Assembly (NCBI GenBank): GCA_003427395.1
Contig: BFEA01000177.1
Location: 919,958-947,108, forward strand
Direction: 5' to 3'
DNA length: 27,151 bases
Source: Chara braunii
Taxonomy: Eukaryota > Streptophyta > Charophyceae > Charales > Characeae
Both the position numbers and the translations under genes were made by a program. The notes beneath the pieces were generated by a model that was given only the letters and a program-made list of their open reading frames with translations, was not told the DNA's origin and did no database searches. Within the stretch, counting starts at the first letter, position 1. Every line of letters begins with the position of its first letter. Below, in pieces: positions 9,612 through 19,097 of the stretch.

Positions 9612-10870
9612 ATGCTACAGCACTGTGCACCGTCTACACTAGGTCACTAAAGATGCCTACCGCAACAGAGTGCACATACCAATTTAAAATTAATTGGTGA
9701 CTGTTCCGGAGCAGATACATTCGGGTTCTAACAGGTAAGTCCAGGTTCCTACAAACGAAACTATTTTTAGTCTGACTAGTCTGCAAACAGAAGCACCAGG
9801 AACAATAAACAGTTCTAACTCATGCTGTCTGTCAGATGTCAATGGCTGTACACCTAACTAATCAAAACATAAAAATATAATCATTTGTGTGGATAGGACA
9901 GCATGGAATTTTCTCGAATTTATCACCTGGAATCAACCCCTCCCTTAGTTCCCCTGAGTATCACTCGACGTCAGCGTCCCTGAGCAATCTGGAGAGCGTC
10001 ACGTGTCTAAAGGTGTGTGTCCGGCCCACCCCTGTGCCCCGAGTATCTGCTGAGCTGGCCAGCCCTGCACTGGATTATCCTCGCGTGCAGCGAGCCTTAC
10101 AACCATTGGCTGATCCAGAGGCAATTTAGCGTCCGCCCCCAAGTGACTCCAGGAATTCTTTTACGTCGCAGCCGGACGACGATCACAGCCAATTGTTCCC
10201 CTTCCGGTGCTTATTTAAAGACGCCCGGTCTCGTCTCCCTCAAGGGCTGGCCTGCCCAACAGTACCCATCTAACAGCGCAGCAAGCCGAACAAAGGACAA
10301 GCAGCAAGGCATGCGTGCTCTACTCCCTGTGGGTTGGCATGGTGACCGTGACCCAGTGCTTCGTCCAGGGCCCTTCAGAAAACTCCGCCCATCTTCTCCC
10401 AGATGCTCCACGTGAACATTGCCGACTCTCAAGGTTGAGCGCACTCGACACCTCACAATGAGAGGACCCTCAAGAAGGAACACAACCTCACGGTAAGAAG
10501 TGTCGGAGAGAGTGGACAAGGTTAAGAGCAACGTACCTCAAATAGCTGCCCCCAACCACAGAGATAATCTCACCAGATGACCAGATGACCAGATGGCGAT
10601 TGCGATGACCAGTCACTGCATCGGCACAACCAGCATTATCTCGCCGTTCCACCTCAGCATCAATCACACATTAGATAGTTCTCATCACACTGTCCAGACC
10701 ACATTACCCCCTCGTAGCCTTCCTGGCGATCCCCTCACCTCCTGGGTCGCCTATTACTTGTCTCCACCCTCCTCACTACACACCACTTACGGCCAAACTC
10801 GCCCAGCAGACCGCATGTATGTACCGCATAAGGCAGAAGACAAGCGCCAGATGAGCGCAAACGTACCACA
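9612..10870 (-). other. Retrotransposon 5' leader
   Basis: About 1.26 kb between the primer site and the first gag ATG, with no recognisable protein. It is AT-rich nearest gag (9660-9900) and GC-rich further up. It contains three direct GATGACCA copies (10575-10605), with a fourth just after. A TATTTAAA box on the plus strand at 10210 is followed by CT-rich sequence, which could be an opposite-strand promoter or part of another insertion. I could not define insertion ends. Confidence 0.55.
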
Positions 10871-10882
10871 GCTCCGATACCA
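10871..10882 (-). promoter_or_regulatory. Primer binding site, initiator Met-tRNA type
   Basis: On the minus strand TGGTATCGGAGC lies three bases after the 5' LTR end. It matches the plant initiator methionine tRNA primer site TGGTATCAGAGC at 11 of 12 positions. This fixes the element's orientation and the LTR boundary. Confidence 0.88.
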
Positions 10883-10885
10883 AAT

Positions 10886-11792
10886 TGCAAGGAAGTTGAG
10901 CAATAACGAACTTCAGCAATCAAACAGCATCATACATACGAGTCCAGATAGTCGTGACCTCGAACCAACAGCAGAATTGCATCACGAGATTCACCAAATA
11001 AGAACACACCCAGAGTTCATAATTGACAATGCTGAAATAGTCCCATCATCATCAACGAAGAACCAGAGTTGATATCCTATCTGGCGCTCGGCGCCCAGAC
11101 TACATGNNNNNNNNNNNNNNNNNNNNNNNNNNNNNNNNNNNNNNNNNNNNNNNNNNNNNNNNNNNNNNNNNNNNNNNNNNNNNNNNNNNNNNNNNNNNNN
11201 NNNNNNNNNNNNNNNNNNNNNNNNNNNNNNNNNNNNNNNNNNNNNNNNNNNCACCCAAGGACCACCCTGCGCTTCACCCAGCTTACAGCAGCGCAGCTCG
11301 GCTATGGCTGCGTGCTCCTTCCCTGCTCGCCCGTGAGAGCGTAGGCACCAGCCAGCAAATAGCGCAGCAGCGCTTGCGCGGCATGCAGCCAGCACCCGAA
11401 TGCCGAATGGGGAGGCAGGCCCTTTGCTAAATCAAAGTGGCCTGCCTGCGTCCAGTCCCAGGAAGCTTCCAGTAGGCCCCGGTAGCCTGAGGCCCAGCNG
11501 GACGAGAACAGGCCTTGGGCCTGAGGTGGTTGCATGTGCCCAACTGCCTTTGGCCTGTGTTTGGCCCGGTACCCGTATCCAGCCCAGGGCCTGCTTCACA
11601 TACATTCACACAGGCGGCCCAGGGCCTGGGTTCACTCAACCAACTGGCGCTGCGCAACTGCCTGAATTTCCCTGAGTTGCGTGGTGGCCAGAAAAGGGCC
11701 CTGAGGGCCTCGTCGAGCCTGCCTTCACTTAGGGCGGCCGACGGGCTGCAAAAATGAGGCCTTATGGGGCTCATAGAGGCAGTGGTCTGGCA
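10886..11792 (-). repeat. 5' LTR (right copy), with assembly gap
   Basis: Direct repeat of 3027-3929. On the minus strand it begins TGCC and ends TTGCA, next to the primer site. Compared with the left copy it carries a 12-bp extra piece (GTTGATATCCTA, near 11067-11080), a 5-bp extra piece close to its start (TGCCAGACC against TGCC) and about 18 scattered substitutions. A 145-base run of N (11107-11251) replaces what is 158 bases in the left copy, and there is a single N at 11499. Confidence 0.9.
11107..11251. other. Assembly gap (145 N)
   Basis: Unsequenced bases inside the 5' LTR. The matching part of the other LTR is 158 bases (3236-3393), so the gap length is roughly right. Proteins drawn across it are meaningless. 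Confidence 0.97.
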
Positions 11793-12175
11793 TGCCCGTA
11801 CACGTACGTACAAAAATTAAGGGGGAAAAAAAAATCTCAAAAGAAAGAATGCTATATAGCGTAATAATGCAAACGACTTTTGCCCAGGAGGCATATCGAT
11901 ATTCATAACCAAACTCTAGTTAAAAAGCAAAAACTCAAAAAAACAAGAAGAAAAAATTCAAAAAAATCATACACCGCGCTAGGCTACCAGAGTGGCCCGG
12001 GGTCAGTTGCCCGGCCTGGCCAAACATTAAAAAAATAAAAATATCATAAATATTTTTTAATCATATTTTTTATTCTGAATTTGATGATGAAGAATTTCGA
12101 TGTGACCCTGAGGCAAAAGTTGTTCCGTTTATTTTGCTGCATATTTGTTTTTTTCTTTCTTTGGGTAGCCCATGT
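11793..12175. other. AT-rich right flank, no gene
   Basis: Right flank of the retrotransposon, starting with a GTACACGTACGTAC run and then A-rich sequence with several A runs and an AATATTTTTTAATCAT stretch. No gene, RNA or transposon end is recognisable. Confidence 0.55.
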
Positions 12176-12549
12176 CGGGCCTTCACTCCAGCACTCACCA
12201 AATCTGCAAAAAGGAAAATGAATCTCCCGCTAGTTGCTAGAACATGGGAACAAATGACTAAAGTAAACCACCGTTTGTTTGTTTGTTTGTTTGTTTGTTT
12301 GTTTGTTTGTTTGTTTGTTTGTTTGTTTGTTTGTTTTCGGGCGTTCACTCCAGCACTCACCAAAATGTAAATTTTTGAGCGGGAAAAAAAAAAACAAACA
12401 GAGAAAGTTGCAGAATGAGAACATGGGGAAAATACACCGCCGTCCGTTTTTTATTTCTGTTCCCCCCTGTATCCTCATGCTGGAATACAAGGACATAAGC
12501 GAGTATGAGAATGATTCTCCCGCCAGAACATGGGAGGATGGACCGCTGT

Positions 12550-12550
<1 letters not shown>
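12176..12550. repeat. Three diverged tandem units, each ending in a simple repeat
   Basis: Unit 1 (12176-12273) and unit 2 (12338-12443) both begin CGGGC(C/G)TTCACTCCAGCAC. All three units, with unit 3 at about 12505-12550, contain AGAACATGGG followed by a CCGC/CCACCG end. Unit 1 ends in (TTTG)n, unit 2 in T and C runs, unit 3 in C43. Units 1 and 3 also share CTCCCGC before AGAACATGGG. This looks like a short repeat family that carries or creates a simple-sequence tail. Confidence 0.65.
12274..12336. repeat. (TTTG)n microsatellite
   Basis: About 15 uninterrupted TTTG units. They account for the repetitive open frames on both strands here. Confidence 0.97.

Positions 12551-12593
<43 letters not shown>
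12551..12593. repeat. C43 homopolymer
   Basis: Forty-three consecutive C on the plus strand (G on the minus). The length is likely to be imprecise in any assembly. The poly-Pro and poly-Gly frames across it are artefacts. Confidence 0.95.
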
Positions 12594-12598
<5 letters not shown>

Positions 12599-12881
12599 GC
12601 AGCTCCGTGTGCTTTGCAGGCGGATGTGTCGTTGGGTCCTGTGGTAACCTTATGCACAAACACAAGCACATATCGAGTAGGCCCTGTAGGGAAGTGATCG
12701 TCAGAAATCATCTTTTCTTGCAGTTTCAGGCCCTTCCCTTATTCCTTTCCTGTGCTCTGCCTCGCAATTGTTTTCGGCGCGACAGGCCTCGACTCGTGTT
12801 CGATTAAAAGCCCGTTCAGATGAATGTGAAGAGGAACATAGATTTTTGGGTTTTCGTTCTGATGAGGTTGTTTCTGTCTTC

Positions 12882-13029
12882 TGTACCTCCCAGCCCACTT
12901 TTTGGGCTTTTTTTTCGAGGGGGGAATTCGGTAGTTTGTACCTCACAGCCCACTTTTCTTTCTTTTATTTTTATTTTTTGTTTTTGTTTTGAGGGGCAGT
13001 TGATCGCTCAGACCTCCCAACCCACGTGG
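12882..13029. repeat. Degenerate tandem repeat, 2.3 units
   Basis: Unit 1 (12882-12935) and unit 2 (12937-13009) start TGTACCTC(C/A)CAGCCCACTTTT, run through a T-rich tract and end in a GAGGGG motif. A third partial unit starts at 13011 with ACCTCCCAACCCACG. The unit length varies with the T tract. Confidence 0.75.
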
Positions 13030-13690
13030 CATTTCCCACCAACAGTGCACTGTTCCCGGTCCACACACTATGACCTGCCAGCCACAGCGCCACCCAATGC
13101 ACATAGGATCACCTGCGTCACAGTGTTTGTCGGAGGCGGAGGGAGGGTGCGAGGAGGGCGTGGCACAACATCCGCCTGGCCGGTGAAAGAAGAATCCCGC
13201 CTACGCACGCAGCGGGTCGACTTGTTATATATAAATATTATATCATGTTGGTGGATTTTATCATCGCCGTCGTTATTATTAACCTTGCTATTGCTACCAT
13301 TATTGTTGTTGTTAAAGAACGACGTGCTGGTGCAGGACCCCGCGGTACTTGCAAGGCAGCGTAGAAGATGGAAAGGACAATCCGTGCGTGCTCACACTGC
13401 AGTTGTCTGGAACGAATGTGGCTGTAATCCTTGCTGCTATTCAGTGCACACCCATGCTGCAGCATCACACACTGCATGATTACATTGCAGTGTAACACAC
13501 GGCGATCCATGCATGCTCAGACCGCCGGAGTAGTTCAGATGCATTCAGAAGAGTCACAGTGTGATTATTTTGGCCTTAATCCACCTTGTCCTTGAACCAC
13601 CGCCACCTGAAAAAGCTGTGTGATTGAAGTGGCAGGGGATGCATTTCGGTTACGGGCCTGCCTGTTCATGATCCGACACTACCATGGGCG
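13030..13690. other. No gene recognised
   Basis: Mixed sequence with a G-rich patch (13131-13160) and imperfect ATT/GTT trinucleotides near 13262-13312. A plus-strand open frame of 219 codons (12820-13479) begins in the T-rich tandem repeat, has no recognisable domain and looks like chance. Confidence 0.45.
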
Positions 13691-13695
13691 TCGCT

Positions 13696-13853
13696 GCACG
13701 GGACACGAAACGAAAAACGAAATGAGTGCATCTTCCTGCAGAAAATGGCCAGGTTCATCGGTTTGCTATAAATAGTAACGACTCTAAGGAGTGTATTTTG
13801 CCACCTTTCGTGGGCAGATGCATTCGTTTCGTTTTCGTTTCGTGTGCCGTGCG
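13696..13853. repeat. 38-bp inverted repeat with 82-base loop
   Basis: The left arm, 13696-13733, is matched in reverse by 13816-13853 with about four differences. The arms share GACACGAAACGAAAA-like and GTGCATCT blocks. The loop contains CTATAAATAG. It may be a fold-back MITE or a transcribed hairpin. No clear target duplication flanks it. Confidence 0.75.
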
Positions 13854-13859
13854 GCAGGA

Positions 13860-15190
13860 CCCTATTACTAGGAGTCTAGGACCCATGGAGGCTGACAGAG
13901 ACTCCCTCGGCAGTGAAAGCTTAAACTTTAAGCTACATGGTACTCAACTAAGAATGACTTAATGCTGTGCACAACCCATCGTTGTTTTGTGAATTTTCTG
14001 AACGAAAGGAGAGCACCTAAAGAGTCAAAAGCGCACTTGCATGCACACATGATACACCACAGTTACGGTGTGAGCTGTGCGGTGCAGAAAACCTAGGTGC
14101 AGCACACAAAACTAATATTAAAAAAAAGATCGTGTATGAGTTTTATAAATTCAAAGGACACAGTTTTGACTCTTGAGTCTTGAGGTAGCGCCTCAGCCGA
14201 AAGTTGCTCGGAGGGACATAAGACATACTATTTTTTTGGCTTTCGAAATCTTTACGGTTTTTAAAACTTTTTTTAACATTTTTTCTTCACTCTGTTTTAT
14301 GGGAGTGCGCACTGTGCGGGGCATGTATGCCCTGCGGCACATGTGCCACACATATGCGAATGCGTGCATGGCATGCGCTCACGCACATATCACGCACATA
14401 TGATAAAAACGTGAAGCTGAATGAGCCCAGCATTTGTTTGCCTCCTTTCTGCGAGAACCTTTCACATTGCTTGTCCGCTTTATGCATGCCTGTCGTACTC
14501 TTTTGCGGTCTCTTTCCGTACTTACCTAAGCGGTGAACAGGAAACCCCACTTTTTGGCCTCAGGTTACTCCCCCCCCCCCCCCCGCAGCACTGAAAAGTG
14601 CATTTGGAAGTAATGTTTGTCATTTTTTTTTCTTCCCTGTTTTATTTTTTGTCAAGGTCTGCGTGTGCCAAGTTTACTCTAACATTTTCAATATTTCGCC
14701 AACTTGTGTTGATCGTCCTTGGTTCTACTGTTTGTGTGTTAGCATTTCACAATCTTACATATTTTTCGATAACCGGAAATCGTATTCATGTGGTATGTCA
14801 TCCATGGTGGTTGGTTAATTGCTTGTCTGTTTTGGGTGGGTGTGGTTTCTGTTTATTATGCTGGACGTCCTCCTGCGCAGACCGATATATCAGGTAAGCT
14901 TTGTTCTTTACGTGATACGACTTTTTCTATACTCCTCCCCCTCCTAATCACGTTCTATGGGACCCAACATTCCATCCGTTACGATTTGTTGTGTTCCACC
15001 TATTATACCCGGTGGATGTCTCCTCCTGGTGGTCATTTCTCCTTCTCGTCAGTCACTCCTTTGTTTGGCTTTCACCTTTGTCGTTTACCCGCTCATGTGC
15101 CATGTGTGCGGCTTCTGTATTACATTGCTCCTTTTTTGAATTCTCTCGACGAATTGTCCAGCCCTTAATCCACACCTGTTCACAACTCTA
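13860..15190. other. Pyrimidine-rich gene-free stretch
   Basis: Mostly T/C-rich on the plus strand, with a C14 run near 14571-14584. A plus-strand open frame at 14788-15168 (126 codons) begins MWYVIHGGWLIACLFW and is hydrophobic because of the T bias; no family was recognised. A good 5' splice-like CAG/GTAAGC occurs at 14892 without a matching exon. I cannot support a gene. Confidence 0.45.
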
Positions 15191-15194
15191 CATC

Positions 15195-15236
15195 ATTATC
15201 ATCATCATTAGCATTATCATCATCATCATCATCTTG
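15195..15236. repeat. Imperfect (ATC)n microsatellite
   Basis: ATCATTATCATC-type trinucleotide array, about 13 units with interruptions. Confidence 0.9.
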
Positions 15237-15481
15237 TAAATATACCATCCTTTCTATGGCTGTCTTTGGCCTCCCTTTGCCCCATCTTTCTTAGCATGTT
15301 CCCCATTCGACCTGTGTCGTATTGTCCTGCCCTTGGCTATTTGTGTGCCTGTTGTTTTTTGTCTGCCACTCTCTGTGGACATCCTTCCAGTATGTTCCAT
15401 GAGTTGCGTTAGAATCTTCTCTGTGATTGCTTTCTTTCTGCATTTGGGAAATCACAATGAGCATTTTTTCCCCTAAATTTC

Positions 15482-15486
<5 letters not shown>

Positions 15487-15557
<71 letters not shown>
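15487..15557. repeat. (CT)n microsatellite
   Basis: About 35 uninterrupted CT units, giving Leu-Ser and Arg-Glu artefact frames. Confidence 0.97.
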
Positions 15558-15559
<2 letters not shown>

Positions 15560-16160
15560 CCCTTATTCTCCTCCCTCTCACTCTTGCATTTGCTTCCCTC
15601 TGCCATTGCCTTCTTTTGGCATGCTGACGTAGTAATCACATTGAGCATTTTCTCTTTGACTCCCTTTTTCTCGGATGTGTTCCTCTCTCTCTTGCAGCAT
15701 GCCCTTTTTCTCTTACACGGCTCCAGACGTCAAAAGCGTTTCTGCCTTATGGTTCAAGAAATTAGGCAAAAGCTGCAAAACAGTGAAAACAATTGTAGTA
15801 CCATTTCTGTGTTTTGTGTCACACCGATGAGTTGGCCGAGCTCAACGGCGTAGGTAGGACCAGGTGGTTCCTGACCAAGGGTGTGACAGACAGAGGTTGG
15901 GAAATTGTCATATAAAAAAAAATAAAGAATTTAAATAAAAAATTTAGAGACATAAAAAAACTGAAACCCATCACCAGCTGTCTGCCCAGCCTTTGAAGAA
16001 ATGCCTGCCAGTTAAACACGGGGCCGTGGAAAGGCTGCGAGTGCCTGTCGCGAAAGGACTGGTGGCGCCTGACAAAGTGTGTGGTGCCGTGATAGTTGGT
16101 ATTTCTTAGGGCAGGACAAAAGTCAGCTTTGGGAAAAAAAAAAGAGGCTGGGAATGAATG
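15560..16160. other. No gene recognised
   Basis: T/C-rich and then A-rich DNA with a short AATAAAGAATTTAAAT-type patch near 15920. There are no RNA genes, domains or clear repeat ends. Confidence 0.5.
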
Positions 16161-16169
16161 GTGGTTTGA

Positions 16170-16360
16170 ACCCCCAGTACCTTTCTCAGCTATAGATGCC
16201 GAGGCTAAAATCGCCTTGCGCGCTGGAAAAAAAACAAACCGGCGCAGGACTCATTTTGGCTGGCGATGCCAGCCATTTCGGTCCGGTAGCACCGCACCTC
16301 GCCGGCCTCCGGCGTTATCCGGCGCGTCTCGGCAAAATAGCTGGGAAAGGTACTGGTGGT
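16170..16360. mobile_element. 191-bp MITE, TTAA-MITE family, long TIR
   Basis: The left end ACCCCCAGTACCTTTCTCAG and the right end, whose reverse complement is ACCACCAGTACCTTTCCCAG, form an inverted repeat that continues imperfectly for about 40 bases (CAGCTAT ... TGCCGAG). The right flank is TTAA (16361-16364); the left flank is TTGA (16166-16169), one change from TTAA. The first 11 bases match the 1643-1792 element, so both belong to one family. The interior is GC-rich with a smaller palindrome (TGGCTGGCGATGCCAGCCA). It has no coding capacity. Confidence 0.75.
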
Positions 16361-16644
16361 TTAAAAAGGAAACGACATTAGCGAAGTAGTGGCCACAGTG
16401 TGGCCCATATTTCCCACTGCTGGACTGCTGGGAAAAAAATGGCTTCAGTACCTGGCCGCCTTGTTAGGCAGGTCAGGTATGCTGGTCGCGGTGTTTTGAG
16501 ATTCAGTAGTATGTGGTAGACCTGTCAATCAGGGTATCAGGCGGATGATGCCAGTACATAGTGTGGGCCCTTGTACTGGATGAAACCATGCCCATAATGC
16601 TCTGGAAAAAAAATCATTCTGGTATTGGGAAACAGAAAGTGGTC

Positions 16645-16713
16645 GGGAATGATACGGAGAAGATTAGCATGGCCCCTGCACAAGGTTAACGCGCATGGAT
16701 TGCGAAATGGTCC
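16645..16713 (+). ncRNA. U6 snRNA-like sequence, probable pseudogene
   Basis: A 68-base ungapped stretch matches plant U6 snRNA (as recalled) at about 58 positions, covering the ACAGAGA box, the AGC triad, the intramolecular stem-loop region and the 3' part ending AAATGGTCC. Identical blocks include GAGAAGATTAGCATGGCCCC. U6 forms the catalytic centre of the spliceosome. The ACAGAGA box reads ACGGAGA, the 5' capped stem-loop is not recognisable upstream, and no T run follows the 3' end as polymerase III termination requires. No TATA box or plant upstream element was seen. A degraded U6 copy or a retroposed fragment is most likely. Confidence 0.8.
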
Positions 16714-17500
16714 TTTGGCCAGGATCAATGCGATTTGCGCTGCGTCATCTAACGTTGATTTTGAATTCATGTTGTATTTGAATAGAGATGGATCAGATTC
16801 GTGTCGTGTTTCAGGACAGAACTGGATGCATCGAATTTAGCCACGAGCATGTCAGAAGTGGATTCCCTTTATCATACCTTGGAGTGCTGTGCCGTTGCCC
16901 TGTAGTGCACTTTCAGCGTTATGACATGTGGTGTGGCCATTGAAGGTGTCATGTAAAGCATAGTGTCTTCACTTTCGATATATCGACCCTCTATTGGCGC
17001 ATGCAATGTTTGCACTGCTTGTAGATTATACAAAGGAAGTGTAAACAGAAATGTCATTTGCAGTTTGTCAGAGTTCCCTCAGGCCCTCAGGGATGTTTGA
17101 ACCATAGACGTCAGATAATGTTACTTGTGATATGATGCGTTCATACTCCCAGTGCCAGTTGGAATGCTTCTGATGTCAATGATTGCTTGTCGGGAGATGC
17201 TTTGATGATACTGTTGGCTATGCATGTGGTCAGGATAGAAAGGGTGCTTCCTCACACCCTACCCTTCATCCGATCTCCACGTTCCCCCGTCAGGCTTTCC
17301 ACTGTGCTGAAGTAGGTCTGCAATAGGTCCGTTGAGCCTCGGTTGGTGACTTCTGCCCAAATGTCAGGCAGATGTCAGGACTCTTTTAAGTCTCGGATGC
17401 ACTCTGCTCCAGGAAACACCTACAGCAGAGTGGATGAAAGCATATGATGCTTATTTGGGGTTTTAAATGCGGTAGCCCCTCGCATCATTTTATCCATCTG
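16714..17500. other. No gene recognised
   Basis: About 790 bases of mixed sequence after the U6-like segment, with only short open frames. No repeat or promoter motif stands out. Confidence 0.5.
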
Positions 17501-17504
17501 ATTC

Positions 17505-17575
17505 CATTTGGATTTGAACTGCTGATCCTGTTACTGACAATAACACGTGTGGTACCGCTAAGCCACGTGGGCTGG
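17505..17575 (-). other. tRNA-like fragment with A and B boxes
   Basis: On the minus strand TGGCTTAGCGG (17565-17555) fits the polymerase III A box at every constrained position, and GTTCAAATCC (17519-17510) fits the B box. Between them TGTTA-TTGTCAG-TAACA makes a 5-bp, 7-base-loop anticodon-like arm that would read GUC. The T stem and acceptor stem do not pair, so a working tRNA is doubtful. A tRNA-derived SINE or tRNA pseudogene fits best. Confidence 0.5.
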
Positions 17576-17580
17576 CAGTC

Positions 17581-17625
17581 CATCAAAGCGTATGTTTTTT
17601 CATTTCTTTTGCCTTCGCTTTGATG
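17581..17625. other. 10-bp perfect hairpin stem
   Basis: CATCAAAGCG at 17581-17590 pairs with CGCTTTGATG at 17616-17625 across a 25-base T-rich loop. It lies next to the tRNA-like fragment. Role unknown. Confidence 0.45.
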
Positions 17626-18420
17626 ATCCCACTGGGGGGACATAAGGCTGTCATAATTATGGGATTCATCAAGCCTTCAAGAGTGGTCGAGGGCTGAATG
17701 ACTCAGATCTCTGAGTTTCAATATGAATACCTCAGATCTCTGAAAGACGTTGAGGGATGAACTGTCCTGTGCTCTCAGAGTGTAGGAGCCGTTGGGGTTG
17801 CTGCGATGTGCAAGGGCGTACACACATCTGAACTCTCCGGGCTGATTTTTGGCCACTGCTTGCAGCTAGATTCAGGCGAAAAAACGTAGCTGGAGTGATT
17901 GGTCGGTTTTCACCTGGAGTAAAATTTTCAAAATTTCGATGAATTGAGCTTCTGTCACTGGATGGCCAAGGGACCCATGCAGGGGAAAATAATGGCAACA
18001 AAAATTCAACACCGGCAGGGGTGCGGCGATTGGGGAGGTTTCCATTTTTTTTTTGGGTGGCTGCCTCGCACCGTAGCCTGGGAAAGGTTGGTGTGGGTGT
18101 GATGGTGGAAGGTTCCGGACATGTTTTGGGGGGTGCCGCGTCGTGTGGCACTACCCCTGGGGAAGAAAATGTTTCGGTCGGTGCTGGCCGCACACCTGTT
18201 TTGCATTTATCTCGGGGGGTGCCGACATGGTTGGTCACGAGGACCTAGGGCATCATTCCATGTGTATCCTTCCCGTGTTCTAGTGAAAGATTCATTCTCA
18301 TTTTGCACATTGGGTGAGTAGTCAAGCGAAGGAGGCGGCGGGGCGGGATGACGAGTGGGAAGAGGGGAAGGATGAGAAGGGAAAGAAATATGAACTGGAG
18401 GAGAATGAGTGTCCTCTGCC
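17626..18420. other. No gene recognised; short direct repeat
   Basis: CTCAGATCTCTGA occurs twice, at 17702 and 17731. Otherwise it is mixed sequence. A minus-strand open frame of 168 codons (17732-18238) shows no recognisable family. A G-rich purine block lies near 18325-18385. Confidence 0.45.
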
Positions 18421-18435
18421 CCCCTCTCTCTGTCT

Positions 18436-18453
18436 CTCCCCCCCCCCCCCCCC

Positions 18454-18492
<39 letters not shown>

Positions 18493-18508
18493 TCTCTCTC
18501 TCTCTTTC
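18436..18508. repeat. Compound C-run and (CT)n array
   Basis: Runs of 16 and 36 C, separated by one T, followed by about eight CT units. The poly-Pro and poly-Gly frames are artefacts. Confidence 0.95.
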
Positions 18509-18509
18509 T

Positions 18510-19097
18510 CAACACAGACGATAGTGCAATACTGCGTTTGCTTGTTGTCTGATCAACTGCACACACCAACACGCGTGTTCGGAAATTCTGACACGAGACC
18601 AAAATGCTGGGGTCCTTTGTGTGATTGTAAGCATCACTGTCTGCCCTGGGTTCATTTTCTACAACGTTGCTTTATGCCCGGCATTGAGTGTACCGTTCCT
18701 CACTCTTTCTTGTAGTGGACAGACAAAACAGTCTGAAATACCGTGATGTAGGTAAACCTGGTAAAGGTCGACTGAGCTCGCACACTGTTAGTGTACTGTG
18801 GGGACCACGCACCATCCTGTTGATGCCACAGAAGTTATGGACAGCTTTCTGTCCACAAACTCTACCAAGTTTGGGACTGTTGCTTATATTCATCAATCGC
18901 AGTTTCTGGCAATGCTAAATAAACTAGCTAGCCTAGGGAGTAAGGGAGAACACACCAATGCCGGAGAGTAGCACGCCTGTTGCGTTTGTTCCTCGGAGGA
19001 GTGGGAGTGGAACCAAGTGAAACGGCAGAAATCTCTTCTGGTGGACATGTGCTCTGATGAATACCATCTTTCTGTGAGGGACATCGGCTTGCATAGG
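18510..19097. other. No gene recognised
   Basis: Mixed sequence with short open frames on both strands and no recognised domain. Confidence 0.45.

Larger units (their letters stand above)
3027..11792 (-). mobile_element. Ty3/gypsy chromovirus-type LTR retrotransposon
   Basis: An 8.77-kb element bounded by two direct LTRs of about 903 and 907 bases. In transcription order, right to left, it holds 5' LTR, PBS, about 1.26 kb of leader, gag with CCHC knuckle, protease, reverse transcriptase, RNase H, integrase, chromodomain, purine-rich tract and 3' LTR. The order RT-RH-IN plus a C-terminal chromodomain defines the chromovirus branch of Ty3/gypsy (Metaviridae). The LTRs differ by about 18 substitutions in about 740 comparable bases by hand alignment, plus 12-bp and 5-bp indels. 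Internal damage comprises frameshifts near 9570, 8800 and 5735 and stop codons at 8660, 5621 and 4502. This copy is non-autonomous. No convincing target-site duplication was found. Confidence 0.93.

Noticed and set aside
10991-11813. Proteins containing X runs
   Set aside because: They are read through the 145-base assembly gap and the second LTR.
12505-12711. Poly-Pro and poly-Gly proteins
   Set aside because: Translations of the C43 homopolymer; the same applies to 18.4 kb.
12820-13479. 219-codon plus-strand open frame
   Set aside because: It begins in a T-rich tandem repeat, has a hydrophobic composition explained by base bias, and matches no family.
17505-17575. Functional tRNA-Asp gene
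   Set aside because: The A box, B box and a GUC anticodon-like loop are present, but T and acceptor stems do not pair.
17732-18238. 168-codon minus-strand open frame
   Set aside because: No recognisable motif, and overlapping frames on both strands; treated as chance.
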